From: Promethearchaeota archaeon
GTDB lineage: Archaea > Asgardarchaeota > Lokiarchaeia > Sigyniarchaeales > SOKP01
Reading direction: 5' to 3'
DNA: 46,856 nt
NCBI GenBank assembly: GCA_016839745.1
Contig: JAEOTS010000131.1
Span: 1-46,856, forward strand
The notes beneath the pieces were generated by a model that ran no database searches, was not told the DNA's origin, and worked only from the letters and a program-made list of their open reading frames with translations. Shown here in pieces: positions 8,209 through 16,836 of this stretch. Position numbers and translations under genes: made by a program. Numbering within the stretch: position 1 is the first letter of the stretch; the number at the start of each line of letters is the position of its first letter.

Positions 8209-9549
8209 ATGGATTTTATACCTCATGATGAGAAAACTATTGCTGAAATGCTTAACATTATTGGCGTTACCAATATAGAAGATTTATTTAAGGATATTCC
8301 TAAAGATTTGATAATCAACGGTTTAAATCTTCCTGAAGGATTATCGGAACCAGATGTTTTAAAGAATTTACAGGAATTAGGCAAAAAAAATAAAATTTAT
8401 TCTGATTCTTTTTTAGGGGCGGGATGCTATTTTCATTATATACCTAGTTTAGTGGATTTTGTAATTAGTCGTTCTGAATTTTATACTTCTTATACGCCAT
8501 ATCAAGCAGAAGCTAGCCAAGGCTATTTACAAGCAATTTATGAGTATCAGAGTGCAATTTCTCGACTCACTCAAATGGATGTTGCCAACGCGAGTATGTA
8601 TGACGGTTCAACGGCTCTTGCAGAATCAGCTATCATGGCATCTATTATCACAGGGAAAAACCAAGTTATCGTACTAGAAGGGGTTCACCCTGAATACGTA
8701 GAAGTTGTTAAAACTTATTGTTGGGGTCAAAAAATAGCACTTAAGATTGTACCCGTAGAAAAATTAGAAGACGAATTAAACCAAGAGATTGCAGCTGTTT
8801 TATTTCAAAGTCCTAATTTTTTTGGTGATATAGAAGATGTGTTAATTCTTGCAAAAAATATTAAAAAAAAATCTCCAAAATGTCTAGTAATCCAATGTAT
8901 GACTGATCCTACCTGTTTAGGTATTCTGAAACCACCTGGAGAAACAAAAGTAGACATTTTTGTAGCCGAAGGACAGTCTTTTGGAATAAGTCCCTCATTT
9001 GGAGGACCGGGATTAGGAATTTTTACAGCAAAAAGAGAATTTTTGAGAAAAATACCTGGAAGATTAGTTGGAAAAACAAAAGAGATTAACGGGGAACGCG
9101 AAGGTTTTTTATTAACTTTACAAGCTCGGGAACAACATATAAGAAGAGAAAAAGCAAGTTCGAATATTTGCACTAATCAGGCATTATGTTCATTATCCGC
9201 TTTGGTTTATCTTGTTTCGTTAGGAAGAACGGGGTTACGTGAAGTAGCCACTCAAAATATTCAAAAAGCTCATTATGTTAAAAATAAATTAAAAGAAATT
9301 CCGGGGTATGAGATCTTAAATACAAAACCTACATACAATGAATTCATCGTAAAATGCCCCAACATCGATTCCTTAATCCAAGAATGTAAGAAACTCAACT
9401 TACTTCCTCCCCTTCCTCTTTCAAAATACTATCCCGAAAGGAAAGATGTAGCTCTAGTTTGTGTAACCGAATTGAATTCCCAGGAATCCATTGAAAAGTT
9501 CATCAAAGCCTTAGAACTTGCAAATAGCAATGAGGAGGGGAAGGTCTAA
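8209..9549 (+). CDS. gcvPA: Glycine dehydrogenase (decarboxylating) subunit 1
   Basis: N-terminal half of the two-subunit P-protein, which decarboxylates glycine with PLP and loads the aminomethyl group on GcvH. 'MDFIPHDEKTIAEMLNIIGV' at the start, 'GCYFHYIPSLVDFVISRSEFYTSYTPYQAEASQG' and 'MDVANASMYDGSTALAES' are GcvPA signatures. A longer reading from TTG 8188 is possible, but ATG 8209 gives the usual N-terminus and about 446 aa. Its stop overlaps the gcvPB start by one base (TAATG), a sign of translational coupling to keep the two subunits equal. No oddities in motifs. Confidence 0.94.
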   Translation: MDFIPHDEKTIAEMLNIIGVTNIEDLFKDIPKDLIINGLNLPEGLSEPDVLKNLQELGKKNKIYSDSFLGAGCYFHYIPSLVDFVISRSEFYTSYTPYQAEASQGYLQAIYEYQSAISRLTQMDVANASMYDGSTALAESAIMASIITGKNQVIVLEGVHPEYVEVVKTYCWGQKIALKIVPVEKLEDELNQEIAAVLFQSPNFFGDIEDVLILAKNIKKKSPKCLVIQCMTDPTCLGILKPPGETKVDIFVAEGQSFGISPSFGGPGLGIFTAKREFLRKIPGRLVGKTKEINGEREGFLLTLQAREQHIRREKASSNICTNQALCSLSALVYLVSLGRTGLREVATQNIQKAHYVKNKLKEIPGYEILNTKPTYNEFIVKCPNIDSLIQECKKLNLLPPLPLSKYYPERKDVALVCVTELNSQESIEKFIKALELANSNEEGKV

Positions 9550-10985
9550 TGGATGAAAAAGATTCTTTGATCTTTGAAAAAGGTAATAAGAAAGCTCAGA
9601 TCAATTTTATTCCCAAAATGGATATTGAATGCGATGAACTTAAAGATATTATTCCTAGTAATTTAATTCGAAATGAAATTCAGATTCCAGATATCCCTGA
9701 AGTGGAGATTGTTCGCCACTATGTTAAATTAAGTAAAATAAATTACGGTGTCGATTCAGGTATTTACCCATTGGGCTCTTGTACGATGAAATATAATCCT
9801 AAAATCAACGAACATATAGCTCGATTAGCGGAATTTTCACAAATTCATCCTCTTCAAGAAGAAAGGGAAGGTGCTCTACAACTATTACATTATATTTCTA
9901 AGATTTTAGGTGAAATAACAGGCATGGACGGGTTTACACTACAACCCGCAGCTGGAGCGCATGGAGAACTAGTCGGATTGTTAATAATGAAGAAGTTCTT
10001 TGAGACTAAAGGAGTAGTAAAGAATAAGATTATTGTTCCCGATTCTGCCCATGGAACTAATCCCGCATCGGCTAAAATGGCAGGATTTTCGATAATTGAA
10101 TTACAATCAAATAAATACGGAGAGGTTCCTTTAGATCATCTTGAATTTGCAATGCAACAAGGAGACGTAGCAGGAATAATGCTTACAAATCCCAATACAT
10201 TAGGTGTTTTTGATAGACAAATTAAAGATATAACTAAAATCGTCCATAAATACGGTGGATTATGTTATTACGATGGAGCAAATTTAAATCCCATGTTAGG
10301 AATTTGTCGCCCAAGAGATATGGGTTTCGATATAGTCCATTTAAATTTGCATAAAACTTTTTCGACTCCTCATGGAGGAGGAGGTCCTGGTTCAGGACCT
10401 GTAGGGGTTACAAATGAATTGATCCCATTTCTCCCCATACCTTGCATCATATCAACTGAAAATGGTATTGTGTGTAACCATGACAGTAATCACTCCATAG
10501 GGAGAATTAAAGCTTTTTGGGGCAATTTTGGGATAATACTACGAGCTTATGTATATATTCTTTCGTTAGGCGCCGAAGGGTTGAAAAGCGTTGGGCAAAT
10601 AGCAGTGTTAAATGCAAATTATCTTAGAATTCAACTACAAAAAAAATATAATCTTCCGTTTAACCGAATGTGTCAACACGAATTTGTCTTATCAGATAAA
10701 GATATGCCAAACGAGATTAACACTGAAGATATTGCTAAAAGAATACTAGATTATGGTTATTATGCTCCAACAATTTACTTCCCGTTAATCGTAAATGGAG
10801 CCTTGATGGTTGAACCAACTGAAACAGAATCCAAGAGTTCTTTAGATAATTTTGTTGAAGTTATGTTTAAGATTTACGATGAAGCGTTAAACCAGCCTGA
10901 AAAATTGAAAAATGCGCCACTGAATACTCCTGTCGGGCGATTAGACGCTGTCACTGCAGCAAGAAATCCAGTGTTAAAGGATTAA
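9549..10985 (+). CDS. gcvPB: Glycine dehydrogenase (decarboxylating) subunit 2
   Basis: PLP-binding half of P-protein. The Schiff-base lysine lies in 'LNLHKTFSTPHGGGGPGSGP' at about residue 269. 'YPLGSCTMKYNPK', 'QPAAGAHGE', 'DSAHGTNPASAKMAGF' and 'YYDGANLNPMLG' are also typical. Length 478 aa is normal for GcvPB. Start overlaps the gcvPA stop by one base. Last gene of the glycine cleavage operon; transcription runs into a palindrome that fills the gap to the convergent phosphorylase gene. Confidence 0.95.
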   Translation: MDEKDSLIFEKGNKKAQINFIPKMDIECDELKDIIPSNLIRNEIQIPDIPEVEIVRHYVKLSKINYGVDSGIYPLGSCTMKYNPKINEHIARLAEFSQIHPLQEEREGALQLLHYISKILGEITGMDGFTLQPAAGAHGELVGLLIMKKFFETKGVVKNKIIVPDSAHGTNPASAKMAGFSIIELQSNKYGEVPLDHLEFAMQQGDVAGIMLTNPNTLGVFDRQIKDITKIVHKYGGLCYYDGANLNPMLGICRPRDMGFDIVHLNLHKTFSTPHGGGGPGSGPVGVTNELIPFLPIPCIISTENGIVCNHDSNHSIGRIKAFWGNFGIILRAYVYILSLGAEGLKSVGQIAVLNANYLRIQLQKKYNLPFNRMCQHEFVLSDKDMPNEINTEDIAKRILDYGYYAPTIYFPLIVNGALMVEPTETESKSSLDNFVEVMFKIYDEALNQPEKLKNAPLNTPVGRLDAVTAARNPVLKD

Positions 10986-10991
10986 TAATAA

Positions 10992-11012
10992 TAGAAGTAA
11001 AATTTACTTCTA
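10992..11012. terminator. Perfect 21-base palindrome in convergent gap
   Basis: TAGAAGTAAA, one centre base, TTTACTTCTA: a ten-pair perfect inverted repeat. It fills nearly all of the 27-base gap between the gcvPB stop and the stop of the convergent phosphorylase gene. A bidirectional terminator or mRNA 3'-end hairpin is the simplest reading, although no long T tract follows. Confidence 0.5.
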
Positions 11013-11882
11013 CTATAATAGAGCGTCTGTAAGAGAGTGGTGACAAAGACAATCTCTTTTAATGTCGATTTTTTGAATAGTTAATTCAAGCAACTTCTTT
11101 AAATTTTCAGCACTTTTAACCATCGTTTCTAAAACTTCTGGTACATTAACAGATAACTTATTTACGGTTCCACCACACTTTTCGCATCTTTGAGCAAATT
11201 CAACAATACCGCATTCTGAGCATTCACCGGCCCAAACATCCAAATCAGTGACCATCGCAATACAGCAATAACAAATTTCTTTTTCTGCTGAGAGAACAAC
11301 TTCGGGGTAATTAGTCATTCCTACTACGTCCCCTCCCCATTGGCGAAACATTTTTGATTCTGCTCTTGTCGAAAACCTTGGACCTTCAATACAGATGTAA
11401 ACTCCTCCATTTTGAATATCAAACTCTAAATCTTTTCCAGTTTCAAAGAAAAGTTTATTTAAATATTCACAGTATGGATCAGCTTGTCCAATATGACATA
11501 ACTGACCACCCTCATAAAAAGTTTCAGCTCTTTTTTTAGTTCTATCTATATATTGGTCTATCAAGATAAATTTCCCTTTACTATGCGTTTTATTTAGCGA
11601 TCCTACAGCAGATGGAGATATAATGAATTTCGTACCAATTTTTTTCAAAGCCCAAATATTTGCTCTGAAATTTATTTTATTAGGAGGAATTGAATGATCT
11701 ATGCCATGCCGAGGAATATAAGCAACTTTTTTCCCCTTAAAATCACCTATGGATATTGCTGCTGAGGTACTACCATAAGGGGTATAGATTTTTATTTTTT
11801 CTACATTATCTAGAGTGATATCAGAACCTGTCCCTCCTATTATTGCCAAATCAACCAGCCTTTCTTTATCTTTCATATTCAA
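11013..11882 (-). CDS. MTAP/PNP-family phosphorylase with zinc-ribbon insertion
   Basis: Purine-nucleoside phosphorylase of the methylthioadenosine phosphorylase family. Family blocks: 'IGGTGSD', 'TPYGSTSAAISIGDF', 'YIPRHGIDHSIPPNKINFRANIWALK', 'CIEGPRFSTRAESKMFRQWGGDVVGMTNYPEVVLSAE'. The base-recognition segment reads TDLDVW (TDYDCW in classical MTAP), retaining both Asp. Directly after it the sequence adds CSECG...CEKCGG (C-x2-C-x10-C-x2-C), a likely zinc ribbon absent from the paralogue at 11.98 kb. 'SPSAVGSL' replaces the paralogue's 'TTACGSL'. These changes suggest a different nucleoside (for example methylthioinosine or inosine/guanosine), which is inference. Divergent from the classical MTAP gene. 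289 aa. Confidence 0.88.
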   Translation of the reverse strand: MNMKDKERLVDLAIIGGTGSDITLDNVEKIKIYTPYGSTSAAISIGDFKGKKVAYIPRHGIDHSIPPNKINFRANIWALKKIGTKFIISPSAVGSLNKTHSKGKFILIDQYIDRTKKRAETFYEGGQLCHIGQADPYCEYLNKLFFETGKDLEFDIQNGGVYICIEGPRFSTRAESKMFRQWGGDVVGMTNYPEVVLSAEKEICYCCIAMVTDLDVWAGECSECGIVEFAQRCEKCGGTVNKLSVNVPEVLETMVKSAENLKKLLELTIQKIDIKRDCLCHHSLTDALL

Positions 11883-11982
11883 TTCACATTGTTTTTATAT
11901 TATTAAAACAAAATAAAATAAAATTTGAGCAATTTTAAATATTATATAAATTATAATTTAAAAACTCTGCATAGTGTGTATA

Positions 11983-12732
11983 ATGGTTAAAATCGGAATA
12001 ATTGGCGGTTCTGGATTAGATAATCCAGACATTTTAAAAGATGTTAAAGAAGTAGAAGTTAGTACACCATATGGAAAACCAACTTCACCTCTAAAGTTAG
12101 GGAAGATTAATGATGTTGAAATTGTTCTCGTAGCAAGACATGGGAGAAACCACACTATTCCTCCAACGCAGGTAAATTATAGAGCTAACATTCAAGCATT
12201 GAAAGATCAAGGATGTACTCATATCTTAGCAACAACAGCTTGCGGTAGTTTGAGAGAAGAAATAGGAAGAGGCGATTTCATCATTATTGATCAGTTTATT
12301 GATTTTACAAGGCTGAGGAAAGTAAGTTTTTTTGATGAATTTCCACCGGGCGATGCTAAACATACTGCAATGGCTTACCCTTATTCGGAAGATTTAAGAA
12401 AGATTCTTATTGAAACTGCTAAGGAACTTAATCTCAAATATCATGAGAAAGGAACTGTTGTTACAATCGAAGGCCCTAGATTTTCAACTAGAGCAGAATC
12501 TGAAATGTTTAGGATATGGGGTGCTGATGTAATAAATATGAGTATAGCTCCTGAAACAATTTTAGCTAACGAAGCAGGAATTCCATATGCGGCTGTAGCT
12601 ATGTCTACAGATTATGACTGCTGGAAAGACGATGAAGCTCCTGTAACTTGGGACGAAATATTAGAAATTTTTGGTAAAAATGTAAATAATGTTATCGCTT
12701 TACTGACAAATGCGATAAAGAAAATAAAATAA
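11983..12732 (+). CDS. mtnP: 5'-methylthioadenosine phosphorylase
   Basis: Splits methylthioadenosine, a by-product of polyamine and SAM chemistry, to adenine and methylthioribose-1-phosphate. Very close to the eukaryotic/archaeal MTAP pattern: 'ARHGRNHTIPPTQVNYRANIQALK', 'TTACGSLREEIGRGDFIIIDQFIDFT', 'TIEGPRFSTRAESEMFRIWGADVINM' and TDYDCW with the two adenine-contacting Asp. The GTG at 11974 could extend it by three codons, but ATG 11983 gives the standard 'MVKIGIIGGSG' N-terminus (249 aa). Adenine produced could feed Apt (5.96 kb). Divergent from the zinc-ribbon paralogue. A T-rich terminator-like stretch (CTTTTTCCTTTTTTTT, from about 12734) follows the stop. Confidence 0.94.
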   Translation: MVKIGIIGGSGLDNPDILKDVKEVEVSTPYGKPTSPLKLGKINDVEIVLVARHGRNHTIPPTQVNYRANIQALKDQGCTHILATTACGSLREEIGRGDFIIIDQFIDFTRLRKVSFFDEFPPGDAKHTAMAYPYSEDLRKILIETAKELNLKYHEKGTVVTIEGPRFSTRAESEMFRIWGADVINMSIAPETILANEAGIPYAAVAMSTDYDCWKDDEAPVTWDEILEIFGKNVNNVIALLTNAIKKIK

Positions 12733-12832
12733 CTTTTTCCTTTTTTTTAAAATAATCAGAAGATTGAAATTTTTTGAATTTTTATCCTAATCTAATCTGT
12801 TCGAAAATTTTTTTACCTAAAAGAAGATATCA

Positions 12833-14137
12833 ATGCCACTTATAAAATTCCTCGGGGGATGTAGAGAAGTAGGACGTTCAGCAGTTCTAATTGAGTCAAA
12901 AAATGGAGCACAATGTATTCTAGATTATGGTGTAAGATTTACAACTGAGGATAGGTTACCTTCCAACGGAAATATTGATAACCTTAAAGCTATTGCGTTA
13001 TCTCATTGCCACATAGATCATTCGGGAGGGTTACCATTATTATTTAAAAATAATGATGTTCCATTATTTACTAATCCGTTAACGCTAAGAATATCGGAAA
13101 TTTTACTAGAGGATATGATAAGAATCTCTAATTTTCCGTACCCATTTGGATATAGAGAATTACAAAAAACTAGAAAAAATGCGTTCTTCTTAAAAAATAA
13201 AGTGCGTCAGAAGATTGATGAAAATTTCTTTATTACATTTTTTAACGCGGGGCACATCCCGGGGAGTGTATCTGTATTAGTAGAAGTAGATAATAGTAGA
13301 ATTCTTTATACAGGTGACATTAATACTCAAGAAACGAATCTAATTTCTCCCGCTAATCCTAATGAGTTACCTGAAATTGATGCGTTAATTATAGAATCAA
13401 CTTATGCTCCAAGAGAACATCCCTTAAGATTAGACCTTGAAAAAAAATTTATTGATGATACTCTAAATATAATTGAAAACGGTGGAAATGTACTCGTCCC
13501 TGCCTTTGGTGTTGCCCGTTCACAAGAAATACTATTGATTTTAGAAAAATACAATTTTAAAAGCGATATATTCATTGATGGATTAGCTAGAAAAATTTTA
13601 ACTGAATACTCTCAATTCCCGGATTCATTTAAAGATTTCGCAAGATTTAACTCTGCTGTAAGAAAAGCTAAATTAGTCTCTAAAGAATGGAGAAAGAAAC
13701 TTAAAAAAGGAACTAAAGGTTTAATTATATCCCCCTCTGGCATGTTAAAAGGAGGAGCTGCTATTGAATATATTCCTACATTTTTAAACGATCCTAGCTC
13801 TGCGGTATTTCTGGTTGGATATCAAGTTGAAGGGACTCCAGGAAGAAAATTAATAGATGAAAGAATTTTCGAATTTAAAGAAGATAAAAAACGAAAATAC
13901 CAATCATATGACCTATCAATCAAAGCAAAGTGTAATATAGATTATTATGATTTTTCGAGTCATGCTGACAAAATTCACTTAAACAATTACATAAACGATA
14001 TAACATTTCGTAACGAGGCTAAATTTATCTTTTGTGTGCATGGTGATGAAAAATCAACAACTTCCTTCGCGAAAGATTTGACAAAAAGAGATTATATTTC
14101 GGTAGCACCTGAAACTGGAGAGACTTATAAGATATAG
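12833..14137 (+). CDS. Beta-CASP metallo-beta-lactamase RNase, aCPSF2-like
   Basis: Metallo-beta-lactamase fold nuclease of the CPSF73/Integrator-11 type, expected to cut or trim RNA in the cytosol. Seen in order: 'LGGCREVGRS' (8-16), metal motif HCHIDH (58-63), GHIPGS (His 141), YTGD (Asp 162), beta-CASP motif A ESTY (188-191), 'PAFGVARSQE', then 'DFSSHADK' and 'CVHGDEKS' near the C-terminus. At 434 aa with no N-terminal KH domains it fits the KH-less archaeal aCPSF2 group rather than the longer aCPSF1 termination factor. Single gene; convergent with the GAN nuclease. Confidence 0.9.
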   Translation: MPLIKFLGGCREVGRSAVLIESKNGAQCILDYGVRFTTEDRLPSNGNIDNLKAIALSHCHIDHSGGLPLLFKNNDVPLFTNPLTLRISEILLEDMIRISNFPYPFGYRELQKTRKNAFFLKNKVRQKIDENFFITFFNAGHIPGSVSVLVEVDNSRILYTGDINTQETNLISPANPNELPEIDALIIESTYAPREHPLRLDLEKKFIDDTLNIIENGGNVLVPAFGVARSQEILLILEKYNFKSDIFIDGLARKILTEYSQFPDSFKDFARFNSAVRKAKLVSKEWRKKLKKGTKGLIISPSGMLKGGAAIEYIPTFLNDPSSAVFLVGYQVEGTPGRKLIDERIFEFKEDKKRKYQSYDLSIKAKCNIDYYDFSSHADKIHLNNYINDITFRNEAKFIFCVHGDEKSTTSFAKDLTKRDYISVAPETGETYKI

Positions 14138-14161
14138 AAAATCAATGTTAACGCCTTAATT

Positions 14162-15679
14162 TTATTTTATTCCTAATTGTTTTTTAATTACTATGTTGCA
14201 ATTCTCTAAAAAGATATCAATTTTATCAATAGGTACTTTTGTACCTGCAGCTGGAGGGTGTCCTCCTCCTAATGCCTTAAGATTTGAAAGTTCCAAAGCT
14301 TCTCTAATTGCCTCTGAAAGATTTACGCCCTTTTTTACAATACTTTCATGTGCTCTCCCAGATATTTTATAAACCTCTTCATCTTTTCTTTTTGCGCACC
14401 CAAAAACAGGTTTTGATAGATCAATATCTCCGCTTTTGCTGAATATTAACATTGAAGCAATCGTACCAATTATATTCTCTGGGATGATATTTTCTCCAAA
14501 AAAGAATTGTATGTAATCTTTATACTGGATTTTATTTTTTTCTTGTAACCACGATAATGATTGAACTAAAGATTTTCTGTAATTTATTAGATGGTCTTTA
14601 GCTTTATTGTAAGCCATTCTTCTATCCCCCATTGCAATAGCAATTCCTAACGACCCATTATTACTCCTTCCACATGAGTTTAAAAGATAAGAAAATTCTT
14701 TTAAATCGTGTAACTCAGATCCAACTAATTCATTTTTTAGGATATACCTATTAATTATAAGTTTTTTTATAATTTCTGAGGGTTCAATGTCAAGTTTAAG
14801 AGATATGTATTCAATAATAGCTGAGGAAACCTTTTGTTTTTCGTCTTGATTAAGATCATTTAATGTTCTTATACCTCCCTCTGAATTTTCCATTAAAATC
14901 CCTAAAGATTGTAAAAATTTAAGCATTTTACTCGTATTTTCGCTTAATCCCGGTAGGTGAATATCACTCGAATACGAAATTGCTTCATTTAAAGGTTTAA
15001 TCGGAGAAAAGTTTAGGTCGTTTATTACTTCGACTAAATCTTTTGTAATAGCGTGCTCTAAAATTGTAGAGTTTAATCCAATAAAAGAATTATTAGGACC
15101 TTGACTTTGAATATCGCCAGTAGCTCCTACTAGCGCAATAGTAGATAAATCGATATTTTTCTCGTTTAACATTTTTGCAAAAAAATAACAGACTCCCGCA
15201 CCAGATATTTCTCTACTACCATCAACATCGTAAAAATACGGATTGATATGCCAAGGTCTTGAATTTATGTAAATCTCTTTAATATTCTCGTCATCTTTAG
15301 TTGATATATTTTGCGGTAGATGGTGATCTAAAATAAGGAAAGGATTATTCCCATCTTTGGTATTCAATTTTTGAATAAGTTCTAAATATTGCCCGCTTCC
15401 AAAATCAGAAAATATCAAAAAACTCTTAGTATCCTGAGTTTCATTTACTATTTTAACGATTTCTTCTCTTTCTAACTGTCTTAAAACAGAAATCTGAAAA
15501 GGAATGTTTTCTCGATAAAAAGCTTTCCCAAGAATTGCTCCAGATGATAAACCATCTGCATCTAGATGAGTATAAATATGAACAGAGGTTCCTAATTCTT
15601 GTAAACATTCTAAAAACCATTTTTTCGTCTCAGATAGATCAGAATTGAGTAGTTTAAGGCTTCTATTTATACTATTCAT
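14162..15679 (-). CDS. DHH-family exonuclease, archaeal RecJ/GAN-like
   Basis: Mn-dependent single-strand exonuclease family; archaeal members associate with GINS and the replisome (GAN) and relate to eukaryotic Cdc45. Motifs: HLDADGLSSGA (38-48), 'SDFGSGQ' (from 91), LILDHHLP (115-122), and a C-terminal DHHA1 domain with 'GRAHES' and 'ALGGGHPPAAG' (GGGHP about 471-475). The catalytic Asp/His set appears intact, so it should be an active nuclease rather than a Cdc45-like inactive form. 505 aa is normal for GAN. It is divergent from mch across about 100 very AT-rich bases. Exact role (replication, repair or RNA decay) is not determined by sequence. Confidence 0.88.
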   Translation of the reverse strand: MNSINRSLKLLNSDLSETKKWFLECLQELGTSVHIYTHLDADGLSSGAILGKAFYRENIPFQISVLRQLEREEIVKIVNETQDTKSFLIFSDFGSGQYLELIQKLNTKDGNNPFLILDHHLPQNISTKDDENIKEIYINSRPWHINPYFYDVDGSREISGAGVCYFFAKMLNEKNIDLSTIALVGATGDIQSQGPNNSFIGLNSTILEHAITKDLVEVINDLNFSPIKPLNEAISYSSDIHLPGLSENTSKMLKFLQSLGILMENSEGGIRTLNDLNQDEKQKVSSAIIEYISLKLDIEPSEIIKKLIINRYILKNELVGSELHDLKEFSYLLNSCGRSNNGSLGIAIAMGDRRMAYNKAKDHLINYRKSLVQSLSWLQEKNKIQYKDYIQFFFGENIIPENIIGTIASMLIFSKSGDIDLSKPVFGCAKRKDEEVYKISGRAHESIVKKGVNLSEAIREALELSNLKALGGGHPPAAGTKVPIDKIDIFLENCNIVIKKQLGIK

Positions 15680-15783
15680 TTTTTTTAATAAATTTAAAAT
15701 AAACTTAATGTTAATAATTTAAATTTAAATTAAAATAAGAATTTAATATTAAATACTCAATTAAAAAAAAATGCGTGAAAAAT

Positions 15784-16782
15784 ATGACTCACCACATTAA
15801 AATTAACGAGTTAGCTTTAAAGCTTGTTCAAAATATAATAGAACGGAAAGAATATTATGAAGCTGAAATATTAAAATACGATAATGGAGCTACAGTTTTA
15901 GATATGACAAACGCTTCGTGGGGTGGTGGAAAATTAGTAGGCGAAATTTGTATGGGGGGATTAGGAACAATTGACTTTGCTTCTTATGATTTAGATGGTC
16001 ATTACTTACCAAGTGTTACTGTTTATACTTCCCATCCTTTAATCTCTTGCATGGCATCTCAACTCGCGGGATGGAATGTAAAATTAAAGAAAGAAGTCGA
16101 AAAAGATGGTGTAATGAAAAAAAAGAAAGTTTTTGAATCTTTAGGATCAGGACCCGCTAGAGCTAAGAGTAAAGTTGAAAAATTATTCGACGAACTTAAC
16201 TATAATGATGATTCTGATTGTGCTGTTATCGTTTTTGAGACTCCAAAATTACCTAACGAAGAAGTGATGACATTAGTGGCTGAAAAATGTGGAGTGGCAC
16301 CAAACAAGACTTATGCTGTCTGTGCACCAACTGCAAGCTTAACTGGGTCTATTCAAGTTGCGGCGCGAATTGTCGAAACAGGAATTCATAAGTTACACGA
16401 AATAAAATTTCCGTTAGATGTTATTAAGGATGGATTTGGGACCGCTACTATCGCTCCTATTGCCAAAGATGATTTAGGAGCAATGGGTCGAACAAATGAC
16501 TCAATTAGCGCTGCAGGTATGACATATTACACTATCGAGGTTGAAAAAGACAAACAAGATGAAATTTTTAATCTCTTGAAAAAAGCTCCTGCAAATACTT
16601 CATCTAGTTATGGTAAACCTTTCATAGAAACATTTGAAGCAGCTAATTATGATTTTTACGCAATTGATCCAGGATTGTTTGCCCCAGCGGTATATACAGT
16701 GACAAATATAAAAACAGGAAAAAGCGTCACTGTCGGAGAAATTAACCATACGCTACTAAAAGAATCTTACAAGTTAAATTAG
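15784..16782 (+). CDS. mch: Methenyltetrahydromethanopterin cyclohydrolase
   Basis: Interconverts formyl-H4MPT and methenyl-H4MPT, the step between Ftr and Mtd. Recognised by 'GGGKLVGEICMGGLGTIDF', 'LPSVTVYTSHPLISCMASQLAGW', 'LGSGPARAK', 'VCAPTASLTGSIQVAARIVETG', 'MGRTNDSISAAGMTYY' and 'YGKPFIETFEAANYDFYAIDPGLFAPA', which track methanogen Mch. ATG 15784 is preferred to GTG 15775: the GTGA of the upstream codon works as a ribosome-binding site and the product (332 aa) has the usual length. Single gene, divergent from the GAN nuclease. Confidence 0.95.
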   Translation: MTHHIKINELALKLVQNIIERKEYYEAEILKYDNGATVLDMTNASWGGGKLVGEICMGGLGTIDFASYDLDGHYLPSVTVYTSHPLISCMASQLAGWNVKLKKEVEKDGVMKKKKVFESLGSGPARAKSKVEKLFDELNYNDDSDCAVIVFETPKLPNEEVMTLVAEKCGVAPNKTYAVCAPTASLTGSIQVAARIVETGIHKLHEIKFPLDVIKDGFGTATIAPIAKDDLGAMGRTNDSISAAGMTYYTIEVEKDKQDEIFNLLKKAPANTSSSYGKPFIETFEAANYDFYAIDPGLFAPAVYTVTNIKTGKSVTVGEINHTLLKESYKLN

Positions 16783-16836
16783 AAGTTATTAACTCTTACT
16801 TCCTCATTTACTATTTCTTAAAAATTATATCTAGTT

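Noticed and set aside
8805..9173. Minus-strand ORF within gcvPA
   Set aside because: Shadow of the strongly supported GcvPA frame; no domain.
11354..11539. Plus-strand ORF within the zinc-ribbon phosphorylase gene
   Set aside because: Shadow frame with no domain and no start signal.
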